A stretch of DNA of 32,232 nt from Haplomitrium mnioides (GCA_049999725.1 JBNGIS010018095.1:1-32232); one strand, 5' to 3'. Shown: positions 19,750-29,702, counted from the stretch's first letter. Numbers and translations: made by a program. Notes: generated by a model not told the origin, from the letters alone.

Positions 19750-20346
19750 GGGAGAGATCCTCCGCACAAATGAAAAGCTCAACGAAGACATAGGTTGGTC
19801 AAGCCTCAAACCATAATTAAAAGAAGATTTATGTCAGCCATGTTTGAAAGCACAAGTAAAATTATGAAATTTAGGTGCGTAAGCATGCCACTTCCCTATT
19901 TTGAGGCATGTAAAACATCCTAAAGACATCATAATACTCAAGATATGCAATCAAATGGAAGTAATCAACCAATCACTCATCAACAAGAGTAGCAAGACAA
20001 AGAGACAAGAATTGGGACGACTAAAGGGAGGAATGACCTCCATTTTTATTGTGGGAAAACTCACAAGAGAGCTATTGTCAAGGTGATCAAGGGGGGAGGG
20101 GGGATAAAATGCATGGAAAAGGGCTATGGAATGAGCAAGAATTGGTAATATTGGTGAAGCAGAGGAAAAATGCAAGGTTGAGGCAATTTATGTCACCACA
20201 TCTTCAATTCTTGATCATTGAAGCCTTGGGATACCTTGGTAGAAAGAAGACTTTAAGGCAATTTCGGTGCAACTTAAATCAAGAGAAACAATAGAAGAAT
20301 AAGGATGCAACATTCTCTAGTAGGTGGCATCATTATTGGGGTCCAA
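19750..20346. other. E0 3' region, no gene seen
   Basis: Purine-rich and degenerate. Short open stretches exist (for example near 19901-20086 and 20049-20294, plus strand), but they resemble nothing known and have no conserved motif. This is where pol would be expected if E0 had one. Confidence 0.4.
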
Positions 20347-20690
20347 TCTATCGGGTCTGATCAATCGGGTTCAGGTCTATCGGATCAAGTAAAAAATTTG
20401 GGTTTGATTGTACTAGGCATGGATTTGTTCTGTCTAATCAAATGCAATGGTCCAACTTTCTTGTGGAAGACGGTGCCAAATCTATCTCTATCAGATCTAT
20501 TAATTAGGTCAATTCTATCAGGTCCAGTCAAACTTTAGGTTTGACTGTCCTTCATTACAGTTTTTGTTCTTTTTTTATCGGGATGGTCCAACTTCGTCAT
20601 TAAAGACGGTAGTGGGCAGCGCTCTATCGGGTTTGATATATCCAGTCAGGTTTATCGGATCTGATATTTCAGGTCTATTCTATTGAATGT
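20347..20690 (+). repeat. Tandem repeat of about 138 bp, 2.5 units
   Basis: Units begin TCTATCGG or TCTATCAG at 20347, 20487 and 20623. Each then shows a GGTTTGAYTGT block (20401, 20538) and an ATGGTCCAACTT block followed by AGACGGT (20447, 20583). Identity is moderate. Confidence 0.7.
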
Positions 20691-20842
20691 GGGGCCGTTA
20701 GTGGCTTTGTCGCCATTTGTTAAGGAATGAGGATATGTATCGCCACTCGACCAACAAGTACACTAAAAAGGAGAAAAGACAAGAGGGAGAAAAGGGAACA
20801 TGGACTCTGTTCAAATAGCGATTGCCAGAGCTACAAGGGTCA

Positions 20843-21578
20843 AACAAGCATGATTTCAATCTTGTTAAGAAGAAGACATGATGACTCTGTGTGCAGCATT
20901 GATTTTAGTTACTGAATCTTGCACACTATGGCACAATATTTGTAAAGAGTCGGGATGCTTCCTACTACTATAAGATGGAGAAGAAACAAGAACTTCTAGG
21001 CAAGGGTCAAGATGGAAAGCAAGAATAGGGAGAAACAAGCATCGGGTTTAGACGACCTTGCTTCAATGCTTGAGGGGTTGATTGTTCTTAGCAAGGAAAG
21101 CATGATGCTACAGGGGAGAGAGTTATGGTGACACTCCACTTGAAGCGGGTGTACTTGTGTAGGAGGACTTTCAAGAGTGGAGGTCAACTAAAGAGGAACT
21201 AAGAATCATTGGGCTGAGGGCTCTAGAGGCTGAGGCTATTTGGTTGGACTCATTTTTGAAGGTAACTGACATTTGGAGGTGGGCTGATACTTGGAGGAGA
21301 AGAGAGTTCTTTCAACTCGTATTTCTTGAGGGGGGGGGGGGGGGGGTCATCCTAATGTCATCTCTGCTTTGGTTTGTGTATGAGATTAGTCCCAAGAGCA
21401 TTAGAAGAATGATGTTGGTTTCACATTCAAGGGAAGTAAGAGGAGTGGCCACGTTAGTGCTTGAGCGCTGCAAGGAAGATCCAACCAAGGCTTTAGGTGA
21501 GTAGGTTGGCTAGCACCCATAAGGGTTCTCTTCTAGAGGTGGAAGTTAAAGAAGACTTCTTCCATAGATGAGGAAGTG
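20843..21578 (+). repeat. Dispersed repeat R, copy 2
   Basis: This copy is colinear with 279-1095 and lacks the T2 transposon at its left edge. One frame keeps a protein-like run (ASGLDDLASMLEGLIVLSKE), comparable with ARGIEGITAMIEGIDEDAKL in the minus-strand copy at 29 kb, which hints that R once coded for protein. The repeat holds a run of 17 G at 21330-21346. Its right end joins an inverted copy at 21.58 kb. Confidence 0.65.
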
Positions 21579-21589
21579 CAAAGCACTTC
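21573..21589. repeat. Perfect palindrome at the R2/R3 inversion point
   Basis: GAAGTGC-AAA-GCACTTC, a 7-bp stem with a 3-base centre. A second GCACTTCC follows at 21591-21598, so the left arm can pair with either. It marks where the plus-strand R copy meets the minus-strand copy. Confidence 0.85.
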
Positions 21590-21599
21590 AGCACTTCCT

Positions 21600-22060
21600 T
21601 CCCCACTCACACACACATTGTTATAGTTTTCACTTCCATTGTTAGAAGCCCTTATTTTACTTCCTCAAACTCAAAACAGGTTTCTTTTAACTTCCACTTA
21701 TAGAAGACAGCTCCTTCAACTACTCGACACACCACTCCACCCAAACACTAGCTGGATCTTCCCCATATTACATGGGCACTAACATGACCACTCCTATTTT
21801 TGCCCCACTAGAATTAGATACCAGTTGCGCTCTCCTAGTGCTTATAGGACTGATGTTTTGCACAAATAAGAGCCAAGATGACACCAAAACCCCCTTTGGC
21901 TATCTCTCACAAACTACAAACTGAAAGAACTCTCCTCTCCTCCAAGTATAAGAAAACCTCCAAATGTTGGTCCACTTTCAAGGATGAGTTCACTTGAGTA
22001 GCCAAAGACTTCTATTTTCTTCCAAGCAATTCTCTTCCTTAAACGACTCTTTTTTCTAGC
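21600..22060 (-). repeat. Dispersed repeat R, copy 3 (possible E3 3' LTR part)
   Basis: Read on the minus strand it gives the R landmarks: GTCCACTTTCAAGGATGAG and ACCTCCAAATG inverted, the AGAACTCTCCTCTCCTCCAA block, and AACTTCCAC. With copy 2 it forms a large inverted repeat (arms roughly 21.2-21.58 and 21.66-22.06 kb, spacer about 80 bp). It lies downstream of E3 in the E3 orientation. Confidence 0.65.
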
Positions 22061-22194
22061 AGGCCGAATTCTCCTCTAACCTTTCTCCTATGATAGAATC
22101 CCTCCCTTCTTTTCATCGGCCCATTGACTTTCTTCAGCTTACTCTTGTAATTAGCTATGAAATCACAGCCTCTTGCTAGTAGATATTGTGTTTT

Positions 22195-22425
22195 CTATCA
22201 TTCAAGCCAAAACAAAAGCACTTGCTTGGCCTTGAAAAGACGCTTCCAATAGATCCACAGATGTAGCAAATGGTAAGGAACTCATCCTTTTGTCATTTGA
22301 ATTTTCATTTCTCCATTATTCAAGCCAAAATAAAAAGAATTTGATTTGCCTTGAAAAGACACCTCCAATGGATCCATGAACGTAACAAATGGTGAAGAAC
22401 TCATTTTTTTGTCGTTTTAATTTTG
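22195..22425 (+). repeat. 118-bp tandem duplication
   Basis: TTCAAGCCAAAA begins at 22201 and again at 22319. Both units contain GCCTTGAAAAGACRCYTCCAAT, GATCCA and AAATGGTRAGGAACTCAT-like blocks. Confidence 0.85.
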
Positions 22426-22805
22426 ATCAGATCCCCTTCATTCACCTCATTGCTAAATACTCATTTCTTTTCTTAATCTTGCAAAACAAACTAGGTTGGA
22501 ATTGTCATAGAAAGGGATTTCCAATGAGCCTAAGATCATTTGATTCAATGTAGAACCCATCATTCAAATTCAAAAATGATTGGGTTGAGGTACTATAGTG
22601 GTTTGCTGTCAACTTTGGCCAACAATCCTCCGATGCTCTCTCACTTCTCTATAGAATCTCATCATTATTGATTTGTTAGAGAGAGATTGTAAAAAAAAAT
22701 CCAACCTATTAAATATTTGCCTTTTTGGTTGAGAACTAAGCACATGGCATGTGTTTCTTTCTTGCTGCCTCATAGAACTTCTTTTTGGGAGTTGGCCAAA
22801 AGTTA
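22426..22805. other. E3 3' non-coding region
   Basis: No gene is visible. The minus-strand open frame over 22609-23016 is a by-product of the stop-poor short repeats, not a recognisable protein. Confidence 0.4.
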
Positions 22806-23135
22806 GCTGGTATGAAATTGGCTCACCCAAATTCACACCCAAAGTTGCACACCCAAATTTACTGACCCAAAGTCTGCAAACCTGAGTTTGTTGACTCGAT
22901 ATCATTGTTGCTAGAAGTTGATCACCCAAAGTTGCCAACTCAAAGTTGTCGCCGCCTGAAGTTTGTACCCAAAGAATGTGACTCAAAGTAGCTACCCGGA
23001 TATCATCGCCGCCCAAAGTCTACACCCAAAGTTGTCGACCCAAAGCTGATGACCCAAAGTTGATGACTTGAAGTGCCACTACCTGAAGTCTGCACCCAAA
23101 GAATGTGACCCAAAGTTGATGATTGGGAGTAGAAG
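22806..23135 (+). repeat. Degenerate ACCCAAAGTYTG-type short tandem repeat
   Basis: About twenty copies of a 13-16-bp unit around ACCCAAAGTTG or CCTGAAGTYTG. A higher-order period of 127 bp is visible: CCTGAAGTTTGTACCCAAAG at 22955 recurs as CCTGAAGTCTGCACCCAAAG at 23082, each followed by AATGTGACYCAAAGT. Confidence 0.8.
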
Positions 23136-23925
23136 ACTCAAATTTGCTGGCCAAAAGTCTGCAAACTCAAAGTACATGACCTTAAGTTGTTAATGCTTTC
23201 AAGAGGTTGGTGAATCTTTATTCCCCTTGTTCTCTTTGATTCAAATAATAGTAGGAGCACCTTGAGGTCTTCTTTCCAACAATCTATGCCACAACCTAAA
23301 TGATTGAGAAATGGGGACTTGGTGACCCAATTTGCATTGGACCTCCAATCTGCTTCTACACCAAACAACCTTCACTAACCTTGTTAGTACTTCTTTATTC
23401 TTGACCTTTCTCCATGAAATTTGTCACTTTGAAATTGCCTGAAGATAGATTTCTAATGAGACCTTTTATCATTGATCTGGAGGGCAACTTAACTTTTAAT
23501 ATAATCTACTCTTGCCTCTATATTTCGCTACTCTTGCTGGTGAAGTGCTCGGGTGACCAAATTCGTCCGATTGCATGCTCTTAGTAACTTGGTGTCTTTT
23601 AGATGTCTATACAACCAGAAATAGAGAAGTTGTATGGCTACACACCTTTTGCTATTAAAATCTATGAGAAGTGCTGTCAAGTCAAGTTGATTTGACTCCC
23701 ATTTTAACTGTGAAGCGTCACCACGAACATCCACTTGACTTCCTCTTTGTTGGGTAATCTCCTTCCTCCATTGCACTTCCCTTATTGGTCAACACCTATA
23801 CCTTCTAAGGACTCTTTGACTAGTGAGTCTTGCCATGTTCCCTTTCATCATCTTCCATGTTCACGTACCTCTTCAACCAATCATAATGCACTCAATTTGA
23901 GATTCTTCCCCTTTCTAAGGTCTCC
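23136..23925. other. E3 3' region between the repeat and integrase, no gene seen
   Basis: Minus-strand fragments such as WRKEITQQRGSQVDVRGDAS (23.7 kb) are short and unrecognised. They may be the end of pol or an extra open frame of the element. Confidence 0.35.
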
Positions 23926-24690
23926 AACTTTGCTGACCCATTCTAGTGTATTTTATTGAGCACAAAAGGACCCATCCACGTGGTGTGTAATTTTCTTGGG
24001 AAATGCACAAATATGTTGTCATATAGCAATAAAGATCTTGGTCTTACACATCTACCGGCTTGAACTTTTTATCATGTTTCTTCTTTCACAAGTCTTGCTG
24101 GTGTTCTAATAGTCATTGGGTCTATACTAGAATCTATTCCAAGGCCTCCAATTGATGTAATCTATATGTTTTTCTCCCGTATTCTCCCAACCTTTCTTCA
24201 TCTAACAATCTCACCATTGGCTTCTCAAATTCCACATGCACTAGGGTATGCTTCTCAAAAACCAGGAAATAGGGGCAGTGGTCTACCGTAGTCTTCCAAG
24301 TCACATTGTATGTGTGGGTTGCTATTAGTAGCTTTAGATTCTAATTTGCCTTGTGAGCTACCATTGACTTGTTGAGAATCTTCCCTATTATTTCATTTTC
24401 TCTTTCTATCAGCCCATTGGCCTTCAGATGATAGGCTATAGTCTGGTGTTGTTTGATCAGGTTTCATTGGGTCAAATCCTGCACCACCTACTTAATGAAA
24501 TGAGTATCTTGGTTGGTGACCAATTCCAACAGTCCTCCAAACTTGCAAAAACTTTGCTCATACAAAAAGGCTACAATCGTTTTGGCATCATCTTTTTGTG
24601 TGGCCCTTGCTTCAACCCACTTTGTAGCATAATTTGTAGCCAAGAGGATGTACCAAATCCTACAATGGGTTGAGGGTGCAATTGGTCCAA
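23926..24690 (-). pseudogene. pol: E3 integrase core and C-terminal domain
   Basis: Minus-strand translation gives ATNYATKWVEARATQKDDAK (core; the first Asp of the usual TDY-type motif reads Asn), FCKFGGLLELVTNQDTHFIK (second Asp region; NQD where SDRG/SDQG is usual) and AYHLKANGLIERENEIIGKI (third, Glu, retained). It continues with HTYNVTWKTTVDHCPYFLVF, then a C-terminal part with RLHQLEALE, KKKHDKKFKPVDV and a final PRGWVLLCS where GPY is usual. Stops occur every 20-40 codons. The order and spacing leave little doubt about identity. Confidence 0.85.
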
Positions 24691-25230
24691 TGAAGTTGAT
24701 GCCTCATTTCTCAAAAGGTGCCAATGGAATAATAAGGACCAATAGGTGGTGCTGAGATGATGTTGGTTTCTCAGCCCTTTGGTAAGACTTGCTTTTCTTC
24801 ACAAAAAAATAAACATATCAATGCAGTGGAGGCCACCAATATCTATCATTTAACACCTTTTGTACCATAGTTTATGATGCAAAGTGGACCTTACCTCTTC
24901 TCCATGTAAGACCCTCATAACCACGATGGTCTGATCCCTCTCCCAGCACCTCTTAATTGTTCCATCCATTCCTTGCTTATGAAGCACTACTTTTATCATC
25001 AAGTAAGGTTTCACCTTCTATAGAAGGAGTGTCGCTGCCTCCTTGTTATTGCTCTTTGGTTACTAGGTTGAAAGTAAGAACTGGATAATGGTGGTATATT
25101 CGATGGGCTTTCCTACTCTCATATGAAACAAATCTTCATTTCAGAAAGCATCATCCACCGCGTTTGCATTGACTGGCCTATCCACCATAGGAAAGAGGTC
25201 TGCATTGTGATGCTTCTTACTTGATTTAAT
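24691..25230 (-). pseudogene. pol: E3 connection and integrase zinc domain
   Basis: The minus strand gives NANAVDDAFRNEDLF and TTIIQFLLS from the connection segment, then TIKRCWERDQTIVVMRVLHG and LHHKLWYKRC. These fall at the place of the integrase zinc domain, but the His and Cys ligands are no longer arranged as HHCC. Identity is by position and faint similarity. Confidence 0.6.
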
Positions 25231-25500
25231 TTAAACTTCAAAGTTAAACTCTTGCAAAAGGACCATCCACCTCACGATCCTCCTCATCACGTCTGGTTTG
25301 TTCACTATGTACTTAAGAGCATTGTGATCCATGTGAAGTATAGCCTTGTAGTGGAGTAAATAATGCTTGAATTTTTTCAAATAGATGATTCCCAAAGCCT
25401 CTTGATTGGTCGCTGAATAGTTCTTCTCTACGGGAGACAACATCTTGCTTGTAAAGTAAATGGGATGGTTTGTGCCTTCTTCATCTAGTTGGGTGAGCAC
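25231..25500 (-). pseudogene. pol: E3 RNase H
   Basis: An open minus-strand frame of 89 residues: LTQLDEEGTNHPIYFTSKML, SPVEKNYSATNQEALGIIYL, KKFKHYLLHYKAILHMDHNA, LKYIVNKPDVMRRIVRWMVL, LQEFNFEV. The DHNALKY and NKPD...RW motifs are the hallmark of the RNase H region that follows RT in plant gypsy elements. This is the longest unbroken piece of E3. Confidence 0.9.
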
Positions 25501-26440
25501 TGCCCCTATTCAAAAACGTGACATATCTATCATGATATGAAAATCTTTCCCCCAACGGGAAGCATTAGCACATGCACATTACCGAGTCTTCTCTTCAATT
25601 CATTAAAGTTGGATATTCTTTTCTATATGGGCTTGAAGTCACTACCTGCCTTTGTTATTCCAATGAAGGGTAAGGCCACAAGAGCAAATTAGGCAATGAA
25701 TCATTAGTAATAACCCACACAATTAAGAGAGCCCTACACTTCCTTCAAGTTAGTTGGAAAATCCACTCTCATCCATATGTTGACTTTCTCCTAGTCTACC
25801 TCAATTCCTTGGCTTGAGACTTTGTAGCCCAAGAGTGCCCCCTTTTACTGTGAATAAGCATTTCTCTAGGTGCATCCACAACCCTTTCTTCAGGCAGTAT
25901 TGGAAGGTGAGTCTCACATCTTACTCATGATTGCATACTTGTCCGTACACCACAAAGTTGTCTATGAAGACCTCTAGAAACTTTCTCAAGTAATCGTGAA
26001 AAATATTCATCATCATACTCTGAAAGGTTTTGGTGTGTTAAAAGTCCAAAAGGCATTTTTTTGAGGGCAAACACCCTCCACGTTGTGATAGATGCTATCT
26101 TCAATTGACCTTCCTATGTAATCTATATCTAGTTGTAGTCTGAATATTCATCCATAAAAGTGTAAACTTCATGTCATGCCTCTATGTCTAGCACCTTATA
26201 TGTGAAACGTATGGCTAATGGTCTTTTATAGTGGCATCATTGAACCGTGCAAAATCTTAACACACGTAGATCTTTTGATTGCCATCCACACCCATCTTCT
26301 TAGGTTCAACCACTAGAGATGACATCCACTCGTTGTTCTATGCCATGTACATGAAGCAAGCCTCCAAAAGCTTGTCTACTTGAGTCCTCTTTCACCATCA
26401 AAGAAAACTTGGGATTCATCTGACATTGTCGTTGCCTCAT
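25501..26440 (-). pseudogene. pol: E3 reverse transcriptase
   Basis: Minus-strand pieces in order: VDKLLEACFMYMA, EWMSSLVVEPKKMGVDGNQK, IYVC-stop-DFARFNDATIKDH, ITTWRVFALKKMPFGLLTHQ. These are spread over frames. The active-site loop is LEVFIDNFVVYG (about 25942-25977), in which the second catalytic Asp is Asn (codon 25957-25959). GGTLGLQSL marks the GHxVS-like motif region. It is heavily mutated but unmistakably RT. Confidence 0.87.
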
Positions 26441-27135
26441 TGGTATAGTTGGGGTCTCATGTGGATGCAATGCTCCCCCAACTTTCTAGGGACTCCTTTC
26501 AAAACTGTGTGGCTCCAAGAAAAGACATCACTGAAATTTGTGAAGGCATAAATCAAGGCTTGCTCTGCAGCTAAGGGTACACCAAACCTCACTTGGAACA
26601 TCCTACCCTCATGGACAATCACCTCTCAGTATTGGGATGACTTTATCACCTCCAACTCACTTCTAGTGGCAAGGCTCTTGCCAACTTCTAGCGTAACCAA
26701 CCGCGATCCCCCTTGCACCAAGTTGTGGGTAGTGGCTGCCACATCTTTCTCTTGATTTTCCTCCCTTTGTTGGTGTGTGTGGCTTGGCTTTTTGGGGCTT
26801 GACTCTCTTTTTAAGTCAACCTCAGTCTTCCCATTGCTCAAAAGCATTTCAACGGATGTCTCACTTTCTGAGTTTGCCTCCATGATCTCAATCAGCTCTA
26901 CTTAGCAAACTGTTACTGCACCTCCTTCCAATAGATCCTCTTTTGTGGCTTTGCCGACCACTTGAACCCAATAGTGGTACTCTGATTCATCCTCCTCTTC
27001 TACTGACCATTCACTCTTATACTTAACTATGTCTTGGATTTCCCCTTCATGCTGCACTGGCTCATAGTGGACCACTCTTCTCCAAGGGCCAAAAACCATA
27101 GTAGAATTTCTCCAGTTATGCATGACTTTGGCCAT
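26441..27135 (-). pseudogene. pol: E3 protease-RT linker
   Basis: Two open minus-strand pieces. The first (27135-26902) begins AKVMHNWRNSTMVFGPWRRV, the end of the protease region with the WRxSTMxFG motif, followed by an acidic stretch. The later one (26622-26437) has VRFGVPLAAEQALIYAFTNF and SDVFSWSHTVLKGVPRKLGE, which is the segment before RT where plant gypsy elements have a DVFAWSY-type motif. The middle (26883-26626) is a polar, low-complexity spacer. Confidence 0.78.
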
Positions 27136-27430
27136 ATGTAGCCAAGGTCTCCTAATTAGTACAAAGGGGACGCTTTCGCTGGTCGCATCACCATATAATT
27201 CAGTCTGAACTCCTTACCACCAATGATGGTGGGCACCTACATGAGAGCGACCAAAAGCTTGACTCAAGACCTATCTGCCAATCTTATAATTAGAGTCGTG
27301 GGTTGGAATTCCTTGAATCTCAATTTGTGAGCAGTTTCCTCGATCAATATGCTACTATATACTATGACTAGGGATAGTATACACCCAACAATATGAATAT
27401 CAATCTCTAGAGCACCATTTTCTTCACATA
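27060..27430 (-). pseudogene. pro: E3 aspartic protease
   Basis: The minus strand gives EENGALEIDIHIVGCILSLV, then EETAHKLRFKEFQPTTLIIR, LADRS-stop-VKLLVALM, VPTIIGGKEFRLNYMVM, RRPWLHMAKVMHNW. The flanking motifs (RLADxS, VPxIIGGxEF, RPWLHxAKVM) are those of gypsy proteases. The catalytic Asp-Ser/Gly-Gly triplet expected after HIVGC is not recognisable (ILSLV). Confidence 0.78.
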
Positions 27431-28455
27431 CCAACTACAAATATGATTGTGCTCTTATCCAAGGTTGTTGTTTTTGCCTCTTGGCTCCCATCATCAACTC
27501 TTTCAATTGTCTTTAGTACAAAGGGCTATTCTTGATCAGCTATCACACTATGGTTGTGATTGGGCAGTTCTTGACATCAATTTAAATGCTATATGGAATA
27601 GATTTCAACGCCTTTGCTATAGACGTTTACAACCCTTTGAGCTCCTTGGATTGTTTAAAGCTTGATGGATATGGACCTTTGTCAGCCTTGTGGTCAAAGC
27701 CTTAACTCTTTTTCGACCGATTTACACCCACTTAAGAGCTGACTAGTGTTTTGGGACCTTTTATGGGAGGGGCTTTGCACCAAATTGACCCCAACTCCTA
27801 CTTACCATCTCTGGAGTGACTACAACAACACCTCACAACACCTAAGCACGACACATGCATGCACACAACTACCGTCACACTTTCCTCCCAATACCCACAG
27901 ATGCAAGTCACACCCCTTCTTCAAGCCTTAACCTTGGAAGGTGCCACTTGGAAGGCAGGGGTGGATAGAATAGGGAAATTGGTTCTTGTATGCAATGGCC
28001 TCTTTGCAAATCCTCTCTTTGGGACCTTGAGTGATTCCCCTTTGTCTCACAGTCCTTGCCACTGGCCAACAATTGCTTTAGCAACAAACCTGCTCATTCA
28101 CATTCACTTCTCAAGGGCACATATGAGTGGATGGATACGCTGCTGAGTCAATTCCGAAATATACTTCAGGAGCTTAGAACTGGACTCAATCACCTTGTGT
28201 ACAAAAGGGAAACAGGTCCCAAGATCCAAATATCACAATACAATGCTATTAGTCCTGACTTCCCCTTCCCAAAGTGTCATCAGGATTTGACAAATGGAAT
28301 GCAGGTATTCTAAATACTAAGAACTTCATAGAACTATAAACAGAACACAAATCTAACTAAACACATACACATAGATACACTTATACATACACCCTGCCTT
28401 GCCTACATTGCAGGCCTTCCTGCGTCTTAAGAACCAATCTTTTCTCCAAACTTTC
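27431..28455. other. E3 5' region, no gag recognisable
   Basis: This is where gag should be on the minus strand. The kilobase holds no gag motif, zinc knuckle or long frame. Plus-strand open stretches (27447-27665, 27859-28146) show no family features. A primer-binding site was not found either. It may be replaced sequence or the scar of a deletion. Confidence 0.45.
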
Positions 28456-29170
28456 CTTCAACTCCCATCAGCAACTCCGGTCTTCTTCAAATTCTTCACC
28501 CACGCACTCTCATCCAGATAGTTTTTCAACTTCCTTCGCGAGAAGCCTTGAATTTACTTCCTCAAGCTCGGAAGAGGATTTCTTTAACTTCCACCTTTGG
28601 AAGATAGTACCCTCAACTGCTGGCCACCTACTCCACCTTGAGTTTTGAATGGATCTTCTTTGTAGTGCATGGGCACTAACACAGCCACTCCTCTCTTGAC
28701 TCCACTTGAGAAATTTGACCAAAAACGCCCCCAAACGCCTCTAGGATTGATGCTCCTACACAAATGATGTTGAGACGACCCTAAGAGAACCCTTGGCAAC
28801 CTCCCTTGAATTCAATACCAAAAGAATTCCCTTCAAGTTCAAGTAGCGATACACCTCCAAATGCCAGTCCGCCTGCAACAATGAGTCCACCTGGATCGCT
28901 TGAGACTCTAGAGCTCCACGCTCAACGATTCTCAATGCCCCTCCAGTCCACCTCCCCCCGCTGGTCCCCCTGCACGAGTCCACTCGCCTCACGTGAATCC
29001 TTCATGAAATGCTCTTCTTTCTCCCTCGTTGCGTCTTCCTTTTCCAATTTGCTCTCACAACTCAATTTTGCATCTTCATCAATCCCCTCAATCATCGCAG
29101 TGATCCCTTCTATACCCCTGGCAAGCGCGCGTGCCCCTCCCCCAACCTTTCTTGATCAAGATTGCACCTC
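28456..29170 (-). repeat. Dispersed repeat R, copy 4 (CpG-rich copy)
   Basis: Inverted relative to copies 1 and 2. Landmarks on the minus strand: GGAGGTGGACTGGAGG, GGACTCATTGTTGCAGGCGG, GGCATTTGGAGGTG, CTTCCAAAGGTGGAAGTTAA, TGAGGAAGTAAATTC. Unlike the other three copies it keeps many CpG sites. A minus-strand frame at 29155-28922 is open for 77 codons (VGGGARALARGIEGITAMIE, KLEKEDATREKEEHFMKDSR, EVDWRGIENR, stop), a charged helical sequence. I do not recognise the protein. It may be the least damaged version of a coding sequence carried by R. Confidence 0.6.
28922..29155 (-). other. Unassigned coding-like ORF in R copy 4
   Basis: Open from after a stop at about 29158 to TGA at 28922-28924, 77 codons without an ATG at its left edge. 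The residues are rich in Glu, Lys, Arg and Asp with a helical pattern, and part of it (ARGIEGITAMIEGI) is mirrored in R copy 2 as ASGLDDLASMLEGL. Similarity at protein level between diverged copies suggests past coding function. No family is recognised. Confidence 0.3.
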
Positions 29171-29282
29171 CTCCTTCGCTGGATTTGGTCGTTTTTCTCG
29201 TTAGCAACCGCTTCTTGAAATGGTGACATCTGTCAGTATGGTTGAGAGCCGGTTCCGATTTTAATGGTCATATCCGACGTCT

Positions 29283-29541
29283 TCAAGGTCGAGGGAGGAA
29301 AACTTCGGAGAAGGCTGACGATGGAATGTACTGAGCCATGCGCGGATCCATAATACTCGCATTTGAAGAGTCCTGACTAGAGATTGCTTTGCAGCTGATC
29401 CACATTAGCAAACCCGTAGCAGTCGCCGATCCGATTGCTATGAAGTAGTAAGTTGAGTGCAGACCCAAAGATAGTGGTCGGAGAGGTCTTTCTGCAGAGA
29501 GATATGAAGAGAATTGCTCAAAAAGTGTTGGGCTTGCAGAT
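29283..29541 (-). other. Unassigned ORF with a possible membrane segment
   Basis: A minus-strand frame of about 85 codons, ending at 29283, contains LFEQFSSYLSAERPLRPLSL, then YYFIAIGSATATGLLMWISC (a possible membrane helix) and SIMDPRMAQYIPSSAFSEVF. No ATG opens it. It lies in the CpG-richer stretch and could be an exon or a captured gene fragment. I do not recognise it. Confidence 0.25.
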
Positions 29542-29631
29542 CAACCCCACAGATTGGCCACCCGACGTATCTCGTGGGCCTATCCGCCACTTTCCGCTGC
29601 TGTTTCCCCGCTGCCATGCCTCCGATGTCGT

Positions 29632-29702
29632 CCATGGATTCATGCAAGCTGCCACGTTTCCGCATTTGCCCATGGATTCTCGCAAGCTGCCACGTTTACG
29701 GT
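29632..29702 (+). repeat. 38-bp tandem duplication
   Basis: CCATGGATTC-(AT/TC)-GCAAGCTGCCACGTTT occurs at 29632 and at 29670, 38 bp apart. Each unit carries a GCCACGT core. Confidence 0.85.

Larger units (their letters stand above)
22060..28456 (-). mobile_element. E3: degenerate Ty3/gypsy element with pol but no visible gag
   Basis: On the minus strand the order is protease (27.4 kb), RT, RNase H, integrase (ending about 23.94 kb), then a long 3' non-coding region with repeats. R copies in the same orientation lie at both sides (28456-29170 upstream, 21600-22060 downstream), as LTRs would. The sequence type (RPWLH...KVMHNW, LHYKAILHMDHNALKYIVNKP, ATNYATKWVEA) differs from E1/E2, lacks a chromodomain and resembles the Tat/Athila-like side of the plant gypsy elements. 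The borders are approximate, since no primer site or target duplication was found. Confidence 0.75.

Noticed and set aside
19951-20175. Minus-strand frame with a hydrophobic start
   Set aside because: Short, unsupported by similarity or context, and in a decayed E0 region.
22609-23016. Minus-strand open frame of 135 codons
   Set aside because: Its body is the ACCCAAAG short repeat; the protein has no family features.
24428-24673. Plus-strand open frame of 81 codons
   Set aside because: It is antisense to the E3 integrase core, which is recognisable on the minus strand.
28806-29204. Plus-strand Ser/Pro-rich open frame of 132 codons
   Set aside because: It is antisense to R copy 4, whose minus strand carries the frame that is mirrored in other R copies; composition is that of a shadow frame.
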